From Adiantum capillus-veneris (taxonomy: Eukaryota; Streptophyta; Polypodiopsida; Polypodiales; Pteridaceae), in the NCBI GenBank assembly GCA_014529385.2, contig CM043956.1, positions 63,682,620 through 63,740,619 of the forward strand: a stretch of 58,000 nt of DNA, read 5' to 3'. The translations under genes and the position numbers were made by a program. The stretch's first letter is position 1; the number at the start of each line of letters is the position of its first letter. The notes beneath the pieces were generated by a model. That model did not search any database. It was not told where the DNA came from and was given only the letters and a program-made list of their open reading frames with translations. Shown piece after piece: positions 21,506 through 30,752 of this stretch.

Positions 21506-21852
21506 TGTTAGAAAATATGATGTAGCTAAGTAGATAATTGAGTAGATTACTTAATGAAGAGAGATAATTTTCACATATGAGAGATTTTAGAGAGAGAGAG
21601 AGAGAGAGAGAGAGAGCACACGATATACGTGGTTCATCCAATGTGAGCTACATCCACGGGAAAGCAGCCACTCAATGGCTTTAGTACTTCAAAACAAGAA
21701 GTAGATTACAAAGAGATTATATCCTTTTGAAGCTCCCGCCTCACTCTCACCACCTCACATCAACTTTGCAATGCACCACAATGCTTCACAATCCATTTTG
21801 GTGAGAGGCCTCCTTTTATAGGCCAAAAGGACTACCCTCTCTCATGAGAGGC
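21506..21852 (-). repeat. Truncated 5' LTR of copia A1
   Basis: Matches the first 350 bp or so of the LTR at 18254 (including (GA)n at 21591-21616 and the TATA region), then stops at GAGAGGCA and continues as Tat LTR. The U3 start is missing. Confidence 0.9.
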
Positions 21853-22863
21853 ACAAGCTCCACGCTCGTTACCTTCATGCTTGGCACGCCCTGCCCTTTA
21901 TACCACGAATCCCATCATTTTGCGCCCGCTTATGGGTTTATTTAGCACCACGTGGCAGCTGCCAGGCTTCCAAGCCTCAGGGGGTGACCAAGATCACCAA
22001 AACTCTTTTAAAAAAAATAAAAATTCTCCTGCCACTTTTTAAGGATGTGCTACTTGTTGCCCCAAGGTCCAATACCCGAGCCATAAGTTTCGGCTAACAA
22101 ACACGGATCTCGACTTTAAAACCCCCCATATTCGCCAAACTTCAACTTTCCCGGGCTCGCAATCCGAGGCGACCAAAATTTTAGAAAAATCGTCTGCAAG
22201 CTCTTCACTACCAAATGCTCTCAACTTCATATTGCTGTATTTAGCCAACCGAGCATCCAATGGATGAGCCGTCGATTTGTCTTAGCTCCACATGATGCAT
22301 ACTATCTTCGGGAACCTTGGCGAGGCCAAAAAGATGCCAGATGGTGCATTCCCCGATGCAGGCAAGTGGGCTCAAACCTAGCCCCCGGAAAATCAATTGA
22401 TCATAACTTGCTAACCAGAGCTCCAATCCGCAATCCGAGAAGATGGGCATGCTCCATAAATTGAGCTCTACACATCCATCCATTGACATCTACATGGGCC
22501 ACCTATCCCTATCTGCCCTGCCCCCGCCCTACCCGTCGGGGATCTGCTACACACTCTACCTTTAAACTGCAATATCTTGAGCACCGGGGCTCCGTTTGAC
22601 GAGCTGTCTAGACCGGCTTGTAGAGCACACTGAATACTACATTCTAGAGCACTGATTTGGCATTTCGGGCACCTTCATTTACCATCCCATCTTGACCATC
22701 CCGCAACTCTTTTGGCCCAAAAAACCGCATGGAGCATACACTTTCGCTATCCTTTTGGCTGCCTAGGGCTTTGGTACCTGTCCTAGCCTTCTGCACTGCA
22801 CCTGTCTGCCGCTTTTTCTTGGCATAGACCATCTCCTAGTTCGAAAAAACTTTGGCTGCACCA
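21853..22863 (-). repeat. 3' LTR of Tat copy 1, left-truncated
   Basis: Matches 37643-38635 across its length. The right edge is fixed by GGCTGCACCA followed by the polypurine tract complement. The left part (R/U5) is lost at the junction with copia A1. It contains a minus-strand TATA box (TATAAAGG, 21895-21902). Confidence 0.85.
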
Positions 22864-23030
22864 TCATCGCCCAACCCCCTCATCCAACATTTAAGTTCGA
22901 CAAAAAGCATATGTACAAAACTTTAAAACTGGCATACCAAACTAACGATTAAAAGCACTTGCAAAACCATAACTGTATTTACAAGCTATATACAAAAGCT
23001 TCATCTCCTTTATCTCGCACACCGCATGCT
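22864..23030 (-). other. Polypurine tract and 3' untranslated region of Tat copy 1
   Basis: Minus strand GGATGAGGGGGTTGGGCGA at about 22864-22885 abuts the LTR start TGGTGCAGCC. The remainder up to the pol stop at 23031 is non-coding. Confidence 0.7.
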
Positions 23031-24275
23031 TTAGGTGGGTTGTCCAACCCCCTTGACTACAATTTTCTGCACCTCGGGCACTAAATCCATCTCAAAATAC
23101 AACTTCAGCCGCACACCATTCACCCTGTTCCTAAGAAGCTTGCCATTTGCTCTTACCAGCTGATAGGTTCCATTAGGAAAGGCCTTTTGCAATTTATACG
23201 GACGTATCCACTTCTTCTTGAACTTTTTCTGGAATGTGAAATCCAGGTAGCTTTCTTACTTCATGACTAGGTCTCCTTCCTCTATCTTCTTGCCTGGCAG
23301 GTTTTGATTGAACTTGGCAACCCGCTTCTCTCTCTGCTTCACATAGTATTCTGTCGTTACTTCTATGTCCATCTGCAAATCCTCTAAATTGGCTATCCGA
23401 TCTTGTAGAACTCCTTGTTGAGTGGCATTGACACGCCACATACCCTTTAAAGCACCTAATTGTGCATGCACCGGCAACACAGCCTCCTTACCATAGACTA
23501 GCTCGAATGGAGTGAAATTTGTAGCTACCTTATAGGACGTTCTATACGCCCACAAACACTTCTCTAGATTTGTTTCCCACTCAGCTTCCTGCTTATACAC
23601 GTACTTTGTTAGCATTTTGACGATTTGACTATTAGCACTCTCGACTAGACCATTGCATTGGGGGTGATAGGGTGAGGAAAACCGATGCTAAATCTTTAGC
23701 TTTTCCACTAATGCACTCATGAGCTTGCTTATAAACCCCTGACCCCTATTAGAAACTAACACCCACGGAACACCAAAACGGCAACAGATGTTATCGAACA
23801 AAAACTGAGCCACCACATTAGCATTTACCTCCTTCACAGATTTGGCCTCAACCCATCTTGTAAGGTAGTCAATGGCTACCACCACATATTTCTTACCGCT
23901 AGTAGACTTTGGGAGAGGACCTATAGCATCCAGACCCCACTTCTCAAAAGCACTTTGTGCGATGATGGCACCTTGTGACTCCGCTACCAGTCGTCTTTCA
24001 CCTATAGTCTAACACTCGAGGCACGTCTTGCACTAGTAATGCACGTCCTTCACAATGGAAGGCCACCAAAAGCCTGCTCTAAGCACTCGAAATAGAAACT
24101 GATCTTTGCCCTGATGTCCACTTATTTCGTGGCATTTCTCCAACACCATTCCTATCTCTTCTTTGTACAACACCCTTCTTAGCACTCCGTCGTGCCCATA
24201 GTTCATGAGATCCTCACCTACTAGTGTTAATTTGCGGGCCTTTTGCACCACTCTTCTCTTTTGCAACTTGGACAA
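23031..24275 (-). pseudogene. Tat copy 1 integrase
   Basis: Retroviral-type integrase in order: HHCC zinc domain (HEISGHQGKDQFLF ... CKTCLEC), core with WGLDAIGPLPK (first Asp) and PWVLVSNRGQGF, where the second catalytic Asp of the usual S-D-R-G is Asn, then PYHPQCNGLVESAN (Glu), and a C-terminal region ending VKGVGQPT at the stop at 23031. In-frame stops occur near 24030, 24010, 23690 and 23258. It inserted element cDNA; the Asp-to-Asn change and the stops inactivate it. No chromodomain is seen, as expected for Tat. Confidence 0.85.
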
Positions 24276-24278
24276 ACC

Positions 24279-25200
24279 TTATGAACATTGCCCTGTACTC
24301 AAAAACCCTTCAATATCCTTTAGAGTCTCCCTACCTGCATAAGTGGCTGGAGCTACATATAGGCCTGCAATATGCACCTGTACTTTGCTACTTGCGAGCT
24401 GATCAGCCTCTTGGTTCTGCTCTCTTCTCACATGCTTGCATTGGACCTCTTCAAAAGATTTTAGCATCCTCTTGATGGAAAAGAACCAATGCTTCAAAGA
24501 ATCGTGCTTGGCCTGCCATTGGCCTAGCAGTTGCTTGATGACTAACAACGCATCTCCCTTCACCACCAACCTTGAAATGCCAAATTCTATACATTGCTTT
24601 CAACCCAGATGCAGAGTGAGATACTCCGCCTCATTATTGGTATGGACATTCTCCAAATCATACGCCTTCAAAAATATAGCCTTGCCATGTGGGTCGTGTA
24701 TCACCACACCTCCTCCTACTTTTTGTACTACTCTTCGATACGCTTCGTCGAACCACATTGTAAAATCATCCTCTAAATCGGGCTCCTCCTTAGCTTCATC
24801 TTGCACCACTCTTGGATAGGCCGGAAAATCTACGACCTTACTGACAAGAATGTCTGCCAAGTGAGACCGACTCGTGTGATCTACCTTAAACTCGAACTGA
24901 AACTCTTGTAGCTCCAACATCCACCTTATAATCCTCCTTCCTGGCTTCAAATGTAGCACTACCTCCGGAAATAGATTATTAGCTGTCAACACAAAAAACT
25001 TGCACACAATCAAATGCACCTTGAATTTCCTGCAAGTGCAGACTAGAGCCATCACCCATTGCTCTACCTCGGTGTAGGTAGCTCTCCTGGGCTAATCACC
25101 CTGCTCTCGAAGTTTATCAGCTTGTAGCTTCTCCCTACCTTTTGCAGTAGAACCGCTCCAATAGCAGCTATGCCCACGGTCATAGACACATAAAAGTTGT
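24279..25200 (-). pseudogene. Tat copy 1 tandem RNase H domains (RT-linked and additional aRNH)
   Basis: The first, degenerate RNase H (25200-24850) reads KFKVHLIVCKFFVLTANNLF and RIIRWMLELQEFQFEF. The second (24800-24400) has MWFDEAYRRV, GGGVVIHDPHGKAIFL, VHTNNEAEYLTLHLG and DALLVIKQLLGQWQAKH, the pattern of the additional archaeal-like RNase H of Tat elements, with catalytic acidic residues at the start (FDEA) and in NNEAEY. A frameshift separates 24600 from 24569. The domain removes the RNA strand during replication. Confidence 0.8.
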
Positions 25201-25290
25201 CCTCTCGATTGGAAGGACACACTACTGGCAATTGACACAAAATCTCTTTGACCCTATCTAAAGCTTCCTGAGCTTCTCCATCCCACTCAC

Positions 25291-26269
25291 CTACTGAGCC
25301 CTCTTTTGAAGAGGATGTTCATATTGCGACAACATCCAAAAGAAACGTGATAGATACTTTAGCTTACAAAGAAACGAAGTCAAACCTTGAGCACCTGATG
25401 GTGGCTCCATTAACTCCAACGCCTTTACCTTTTCGAGATCAGCCTCTATATGGTTTTGCAACACCACATGGCCCAACAGCTATGCTCGAGGCTGTGCTAG
25501 CTTGCACTTCTTGGGGTTTAACTGACCTCCTTCTTCATCAAGCCTTTGAAAGCATAGTTGCAGCTTCAATAGGTGCTCCAATCTTGAACTGTAGCAGCCT
25601 ATATCATCCATGAAGACCCTGATAAAACGGCCTAGGTATGGACCAAATACCCTGTTCATCCAATCTTGAAAGGTGGCATATGCATTCACTAATCCGAACG
25701 GCATCCTGCGATAAGTGAAACAACCCCATGGAGATATGAATGTGGTCTTCAATTGCTCTTCAAGTGCAATCCCTATCTGAAAGTACACCGAAAAGCCATC
25801 CATAATTGAGTATCTCTCATGCCCAGCCACCTGGTTTAGGATCTCGTCTTGAAATGGCAATGGACAGTGATTCCTCTTGGTTGCGGCATTCAGTGGCTTG
25901 TAGTCGACACACACTCTCCATTTCCCATTCTTCTTAGGTGTTATAACCACTGGCGAGACCCACTCTAACTCTTTCACAGGATATATGATGCCTGCCTCCA
26001 ACAACTTATTGATATCTTGCCAAAGGGCCTCCTTTTGGATTTCAAAACCCTAGTCTTCTCAGCTTCTGTGCTTTAGGCTTATGTCCCTCCTTGAGAAAAA
26101 TCTTGTGCTCTACCCCCTTTGCACCTCGCAAATGTTTGTACTCTGTAGCAAATAGATTTGGATAGGACTCACACAGTTGAACATAACCTTCCTTTTCTCC
26201 TTTGGTTAAATCTTCACTTAACATGCTCAAAACCTCCTCTATGCTTAAACCATGAGCTTGAGACTGCAC
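25291..26269 (-). pseudogene. Tat copy 1 reverse transcriptase
   Basis: Upstream linker EHKIFLKEGHKPKAQK, then EAGIIYPVKELEWVSPVVIT, GKWRVCVDYKPLNAATKRNH, MPFGLVNAYATFQDWMNRV and the active site as IRVFMDDIGCYS (MDD in place of the more usual LDD/VDD). The RT thumb follows at 25476-25291 (LEKVKALELMEPPSGAQ). A stop at 26042 and a frameshift at about 25480 interrupt it. Enough is preserved for phylogeny. Confidence 0.85.
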
Positions 26270-26276
26270 CTTCTTC

Positions 26277-26765
26277 TTTAGGTGGGGAATCGTCTATGGT
26301 GACTCCGAATAAGTCTACATCTATCTTCAGCATGTCGTCCTTGCTCTCCTCTTCCTCTGTGCTAGTATAGCCTTCATCATAACCTGTCTCTTTCTCGTAT
26401 TCGTAGCTCTTCATGTCGCCCTCATCTTTAACTGCCATAGGACGAGAACTTCTCTCCGTGGTCTTCAAGTCAAGCACAACCTGCCTTCCTCTCTCTTTGT
26501 CACGCAAGGTAAACACTTTGCTCTCCCAATCCTGCTTAGCTCCTATCGGCAAAAGCCATGGCCTACCAAAAATGATCGAATAAGAATTATGCCCTGCTTT
26601 CATCATGAAAAAGTCTATCAGGCACTCTATGCCCATCACCTTGACCTTTACATCCTGAGCCTCACCCAGACACCTAGCTTTAGTATGGTTGGCCATCTCA
26701 TGCGCACATTCGACTTAACTACTACCTTGACTCCTGTTTCTTTCATGGTTGCTTCTGTCATGACG
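26277..26765 (-). pseudogene. Tat copy 1 protease C-terminal half and linker
   Basis: Downstream half of the aspartic protease: VKVKVMGIECLIDFFMMKAG, then SIIFGRPWLLPIGAKQDWES, where the ILG-type motif reads IFG. It is followed by an acidic linker (STEEEESKDDMLKIDVD). The catalytic half (IDGGA) lies across the MITE at 27229-27245, so the protease is physically split. Confidence 0.75.
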
Positions 26766-27224
26766 CATTAGGAAAATATTGAGCTCATTTTTGGGCCTTT
26801 TAAGGGTGCCACATCATCAAAGCTGCAAAAAGAAAGCAGCCGAGTAAACCTCTCTAAATATTGCTCAGAACCCCATGATATGACCTATCATTGTAAAGCT
26901 CTTGAAAACTAGATTCTAAAGACCCAAGATAAAAAATGTTTGGATGAATTCTATGAAAAATATGCCATTTTTTCAATCAACTAATTTTTGTTACTGTTAC
27001 GGTAATGTGAAATCACCTTTTTTTAGGTCCATATAAGGACAATCTCCGATACCTACATGTTATATATCAATAGACAGTATTTGAAGAATAGATTCAAAAT
27101 ATCCAACCTCTGACAAATTTGGATCTTATTCGCAAAAATTTTACCGGTCCCCACTTTTTGAAACATGTGCCACATCAGCAATTTCTTACAAGACCCAAAA
27201 ATGAGCTCAAAATCTTCCTAATGC
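26766..27224. mobile_element. MITE with about 31-bp terminal inverted repeats
   Basis: The left end GCATTAGGAAAATATTGAGC is the reverse complement, with about three mismatches, of the right end (GCTCAAAATCTTCCTAATGC, finishing near 27224); both continue with CATTTTTGGG. Further in, GGTGCCACATCATC and its mirrored partner (GATGTGGCAC) extend the similarity. About 460 bp, no ORF, AT-rich. It sits inside the Tat protease. No clear target duplication was found, so the superfamily is undecided. Confidence 0.75.
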
Positions 27225-27228
27225 AAAC

Positions 27229-28757
27229 CTACGCTCCACCGTCTATGTAGGCTTGGACCTGCATCCTCTTTTCTATAATCGCATCCACAAGTGAAAGAAC
27301 ATCAGTGGGGTTACCCACCCTCAAAGCCATGTTTCGCATTGCTTGCACATTTCCCTTAGCTCTTGGCAGCCTGGTACTAACACTTCTGGACCACTGTCTC
27401 CTTAACTTTGGATTTAAAGCTAATAGATGACCAAAAGTAATGTTTGCCTTTTGATTTTGAACATCACTCACCAGATTGTACTCGGGATAACGATGCCCTA
27501 GCTGGAAATCCGCTTGTTTTATTTTGCGAAGCCTCCTTCTTTTGCTAGGCTCGGGCTGCTCTCCACCTCCGTACACCTTCTCTTTGCCTTTGCAAGCTCT
27601 GGTTTCCCGCTCTATCTCTGTCTCCCTCTCGGCTCTTGCTCTCTTATTGGCCAAAACTTTGACATCCTGCTTATCCACGATAATATTCACTCTTGGGACC
27701 TCACCTCCATTTGGCGGAGCTGGTTGCATAGGATTCTCCACCGCTTGCTCTCTTGGACCATTGAATTGCCCTTAAACTCGACCTCTACCAAACAATGGGT
27801 AGGTACCTCCTCTCTCCCTCTGTGGTGGCTGAGGACAATTGGGTGCATAGTGCCCCTCTTCTCAACAATTGTAGGACCTACCTGGAAGTAGCCTTGCCTT
27901 GCCCCATGCTCCTCTTGGTTGTCCTCTATCCATAACACTGAGCCGCAACTCCTGCATTTGCTTGAACAAATTGTGCATCGTGTGCACCCAATTTTGCGGC
28001 ACAATAGCTACACCTCGATTTCCATGATTTTCCTCGTGTATAGCCTCTCTTGGACTCTGCGGTTGAACATGGACATCGTCTCATAGCCTGACACACCCTG
28101 CTCTATCTTCTTTTTTATCTTTCTGCTCTTTGATTGGGCAATCGCTACCGCACCATTGTAATTCTCTAGGCTCTTAAAATTGAATTTTTCTCTCACCTTG
28201 GGATGAAGACACGCCATGAACTTGTCTAGCTTGAAGTAGTCTCCATTAGCCAACTGCATGGCTGTCGCTAACTCTGCCCAACATTCTTCAAAATGACCCA
28301 AAAACAGATTGAGCTCTTCACTTACATCTTGCTTAAGCGCCTTCAACTTTGCATCCATCTCGACTGGGGACGCCTCCTTGAGAATGTCGTGAAGAAACCT
28401 TGCCCGTAGAGCTTGCCATGCGTGCCTCGGCTCACCTTCCAACGCTTCATACCATGCTTTAGCTTTACCACGCATCACCAAAGAAAAAGTCTGCATTTTT
28501 CTATCCTCGTTTGGCATACGCAATGATAGCATATACAGCTCAAAATCTGACATCCACTCGTCAGGGCTCTCTTCGCCTGTGAAAACCGGCCCATAGCTTC
28601 TAGCTACCATGACTTCCAACGCGAAAAATTGCTTCTTTTCAAATAACAGGGAGCAATCAGCATGCTCCTCCATGGGGGCACCATAAGATGGAGAGGGGGA
28701 ATGGGAGAGCACGCCGGACACAAACACAAGGGCCTCTCTATAGCTCAGGGTATCCAC
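27229..28757 (-). pseudogene. Tat copy 1 gag and N-terminal protease
   Basis: The frame from 28757 holds the gag capsid region: EWMSDFELYMLSLRMPNEDR, WYEALEGEPRHAWQALRARF, LGHFEECWAELATAMQLANG. The start may be the Met at 28757 or the one near 28670 (MEEHADCS). The zinc knuckle near 27850 is damaged: the first Cys is Ser and a stop follows the second (YNC*EEGHYAPNC). The frame 27741-27229 has a basic linker (KRRRLRKIKQADFQ) and ends with QAYIDGGA, the protease active site, then a stop at the MITE edge. Two frameshifts (about 28005 and 27700). Confidence 0.8.
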
Positions 28758-30326
28758 AACACCCTTGTCCTCTCAAAAAACACCTTCAAAACAACTCTTT
28801 ACACTAGCAGACCACCGCCTGCTCAATTTTCATTGTTCACACACTCCACTAATCCACCACATAACGCACACCTACTGCCACGGCTTGTCTCCACCCTTAC
28901 ACACTCTCATAGGTGCTCAATCTCACTCTTTCACACAAAACACCGTCGGTCCGGGGGGGCATCCACATCCACACAGCTGGCACCGAGGGGAAACATGAAA
29001 GCAGGAGAAAGATAAGGGGGCAAGGGGAAACAACAACAATAGGGGTCAACGGTAGCTTGATTGCACTTCAAAAGGCATGTACACTGGTTTGCATTGCCAT
29101 CACCATGGCCATTTTCATGAAAAAGTTACAAAGGGGTTGATCTATTTGAGAACTCCACTTTGCAGGCTTCAAATGGAGCCAAAAAAGGCCCTAATTTGAC
29201 TAAAATTTGATTTTTATAAGGGGGGCCTTTAATTTTGGAATTTACACTTCCATTGGCCCATCTGGCATCTTGATTTGGCATCTTTGGAAGGGGGAAACCG
29301 CTTACTCTATTTGCTCTCTTCCTCTGTCTTTTGCAGTTGGGGGGGGGGGGGGGGAGGGGGGCATTAGCGAGGTCGTTATTTCCCCTTGGTACTTTTTATT
29401 TTTTATTTTTATCTTTATCTTTTCCTTATCCTTGACCCTTTCTGAGGATCCTAGATCACACTGCCTCCTTGGCCCTGCTTTGGTTCTCTTTATTCGACTC
29501 CCACTTGCCTTTTTTGCCCTTGCCTCTGCTCTCTCCTCCTTTCCCTTTGGTCCCCGGCCTTTGCCCGGTCTTGCCTTGAAATGGGCCCACCCCTTTGCAC
29601 TTGGTCCCCATGGCGGCCTCTGGCTCTCTCTCCTTCTTCCTTTCTTTTGGCCTGGTCCCATCTTGCTCTTGCCTTGGCTTGCCTCGGAACAACCCTTGCC
29701 TTTTCCTTGTACATATGGTGGCCCTTGGGTTCTCTTTCTCTTTCTCTGGACCACTTTATTGCTTCGGGAACCGGCCTCTTTATTGGCTCTGGCTGTTTCT
29801 CCCTCGCGGGACACCTCCCTTATCTCATGTGTCGGGGGAGGGGGGCATTAGCAATGTCGCTTATGCCTCTCCCCTCAATAGCCTTTAAAAAGGTTCCTCC
29901 AAGGGCCGTGGGATGCGCCCCTACAAGACTGCCACATCATCAACTAGGGCCGCCGGCCCACCCTCCACTATCCATGCTCGCGGGAGCTACCGTGCACTGC
30001 CCACCAAGCGAAAACACCGCCAATCTTCTCCCCTTCCGCTCGTGCCAATGCCTACGCGTCGCCTGCGTGGCCATGAAAGCCCCAAAGCAGCGCCAGGGGC
30101 ACGATTGCCATGGCTGCGGGCTCACCAAGCTCCACGCTCGTCACCTTCATGATTGGCATGCCCTGCCCTTTATACCACGAACCCCATCATTTTGTACCCG
30201 CTTATGGGTTTATTTAGCACCACGTGGCAGCTGCCGGGCTTCCAAGGCTCATGGGGGTGACCAAGATCACCAAAACTCCTTGAATAAAATCAAAATTCTC
30301 CTACCACTTTTAAGCATGTGCTACCA
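28758..30326 (-). repeat. 5' untranslated region and truncated 5' LTR of Tat copy 1
   Basis: Aligned with 36290-37850 (second copy), including a G/C homopolymer (29340-29353), the TTTTTATTTTTATC stretch and the minus-strand TATA box (TATAAAGG, 30167-30174). The inner LTR edge and primer site could not be fixed: no match to a common tRNA 3' end was found. The LTR is cut at 30326 in mid-U3. Long open frames here are chance. Confidence 0.7.
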
Positions 30327-30450
30327 TGCTCCTCTTGGATTTCCTCGATCCATAAAACTGAGCCGCAACTCTTGCATTTTCTCGGACAAATCTTGCACCG
30401 TATGCACCCAATTTTGTGGCACAATAGCTACACCTCGATTTCCATGATTT
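30327..30450 (-). pseudogene. Tat copy 2 gag fragment, left of copia B
   Basis: About 124 bp matching 27906-28031 of copy 1 (for example GCACAATAGCTACACCTCG). The same gag continues at 35580 on the far side of copia B. Confidence 0.85.
30446..30450. other. 5-bp target-site duplication GATTT, left
   Basis: GATTT directly before the copia B LTR; the same five bases follow the other LTR at 35580-35584. Confidence 0.9.
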
Positions 30451-30677
30451 TGTTGGAATCAGGGTTGCAGAGAAACACACACAGCTTGGAGAGGACGAAG
30501 GAAGCTCAAGGCACACAATAGAGAGTGTGTTACTTAGTGTGCAATGGAAAGATAGATAGCCCTAGAGTGATGGGCGTATATACAATGCACGGGGGAAAAA
30601 ACCTCCTAAAGAGGGAAAAAATGCCCCGGCGGTCCTAGTGTGTTCACACACATCACTACCACATGTATATGGTAGCA
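30451..30677 (-). repeat. 3' LTR of copia B (227 bp)
   Basis: TGTTGGAATC ... GGTAGCA. The minus-strand terminus reads TGCTACC here and TGTTACC in the other LTR. A TATA-like TATATA lies near 30570-30578. A polypurine tract (AGCGGGGATC, minus) follows at 30678-30687. Confidence 0.9.
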
Positions 30678-30752
30678 GATCCCCGCTGGATTGATGCAGT
30701 GAACGAGAGCTGGCACATGAGTAAAGGGAAGTGCCATGCCCTAAGGACATGA

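Larger units (their letters stand above)
18254..21852 (-). mobile_element. Ty1/copia element A1, RT deleted, 5' LTR truncated
   Basis: Minus-strand copia element with a complete 3' LTR (18254-18976), polypurine tract, decayed gag-protease-integrase and a piece of RNase H, a tRNA-iMet primer-binding site, and a truncated 5' LTR (21506-21852). The RT domain is missing: integrase-linker sequence joins RNase H near 19395. A second copy of the family (A2) lies at 54908-58000 and 40453-40982. Because the 5' LTR is cut where it meets the Tat LTR, target duplications cannot be compared. Confidence 0.85.
21853..30326 (-). mobile_element. Ty3/gypsy Tat-lineage element (copy 1), both LTRs truncated
   Basis: Minus-strand element: truncated 3' LTR (21853-22863), polypurine tract, integrase, two RNase H domains, RT, protease, gag, and a truncated 5' LTR (to 30326). 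The order RT, RNase H, additional RNase H, integrase, together with the long LTR, is the signature of the Tat lineage. A MITE of about 460 bp (26766-27224) splits the protease. Many stops and frameshifts; not autonomous. Confidence 0.85.

Noticed and set aside
22644-22832. 62-codon frame (MVYAKKKRQTGAVQ...)
   Set aside because: Lies in the U3 region of the Tat 3' LTR and is not kept in the copy at 38526-38635.
26766-27224. Intron in the Tat gag-pol gene
   Set aside because: The ends are inverted repeats rather than splice sites, and no GT/AG borders fit.
29207-30447. Long overlapping open frames on both strands (up to 288 codons)
   Set aside because: They lie in the Tat LTR, are low-complexity (Pro/Leu/Ser/Gly runs from C- and G-rich DNA), occur in several frames at once, and break differently in the second copy at 36768-37524.
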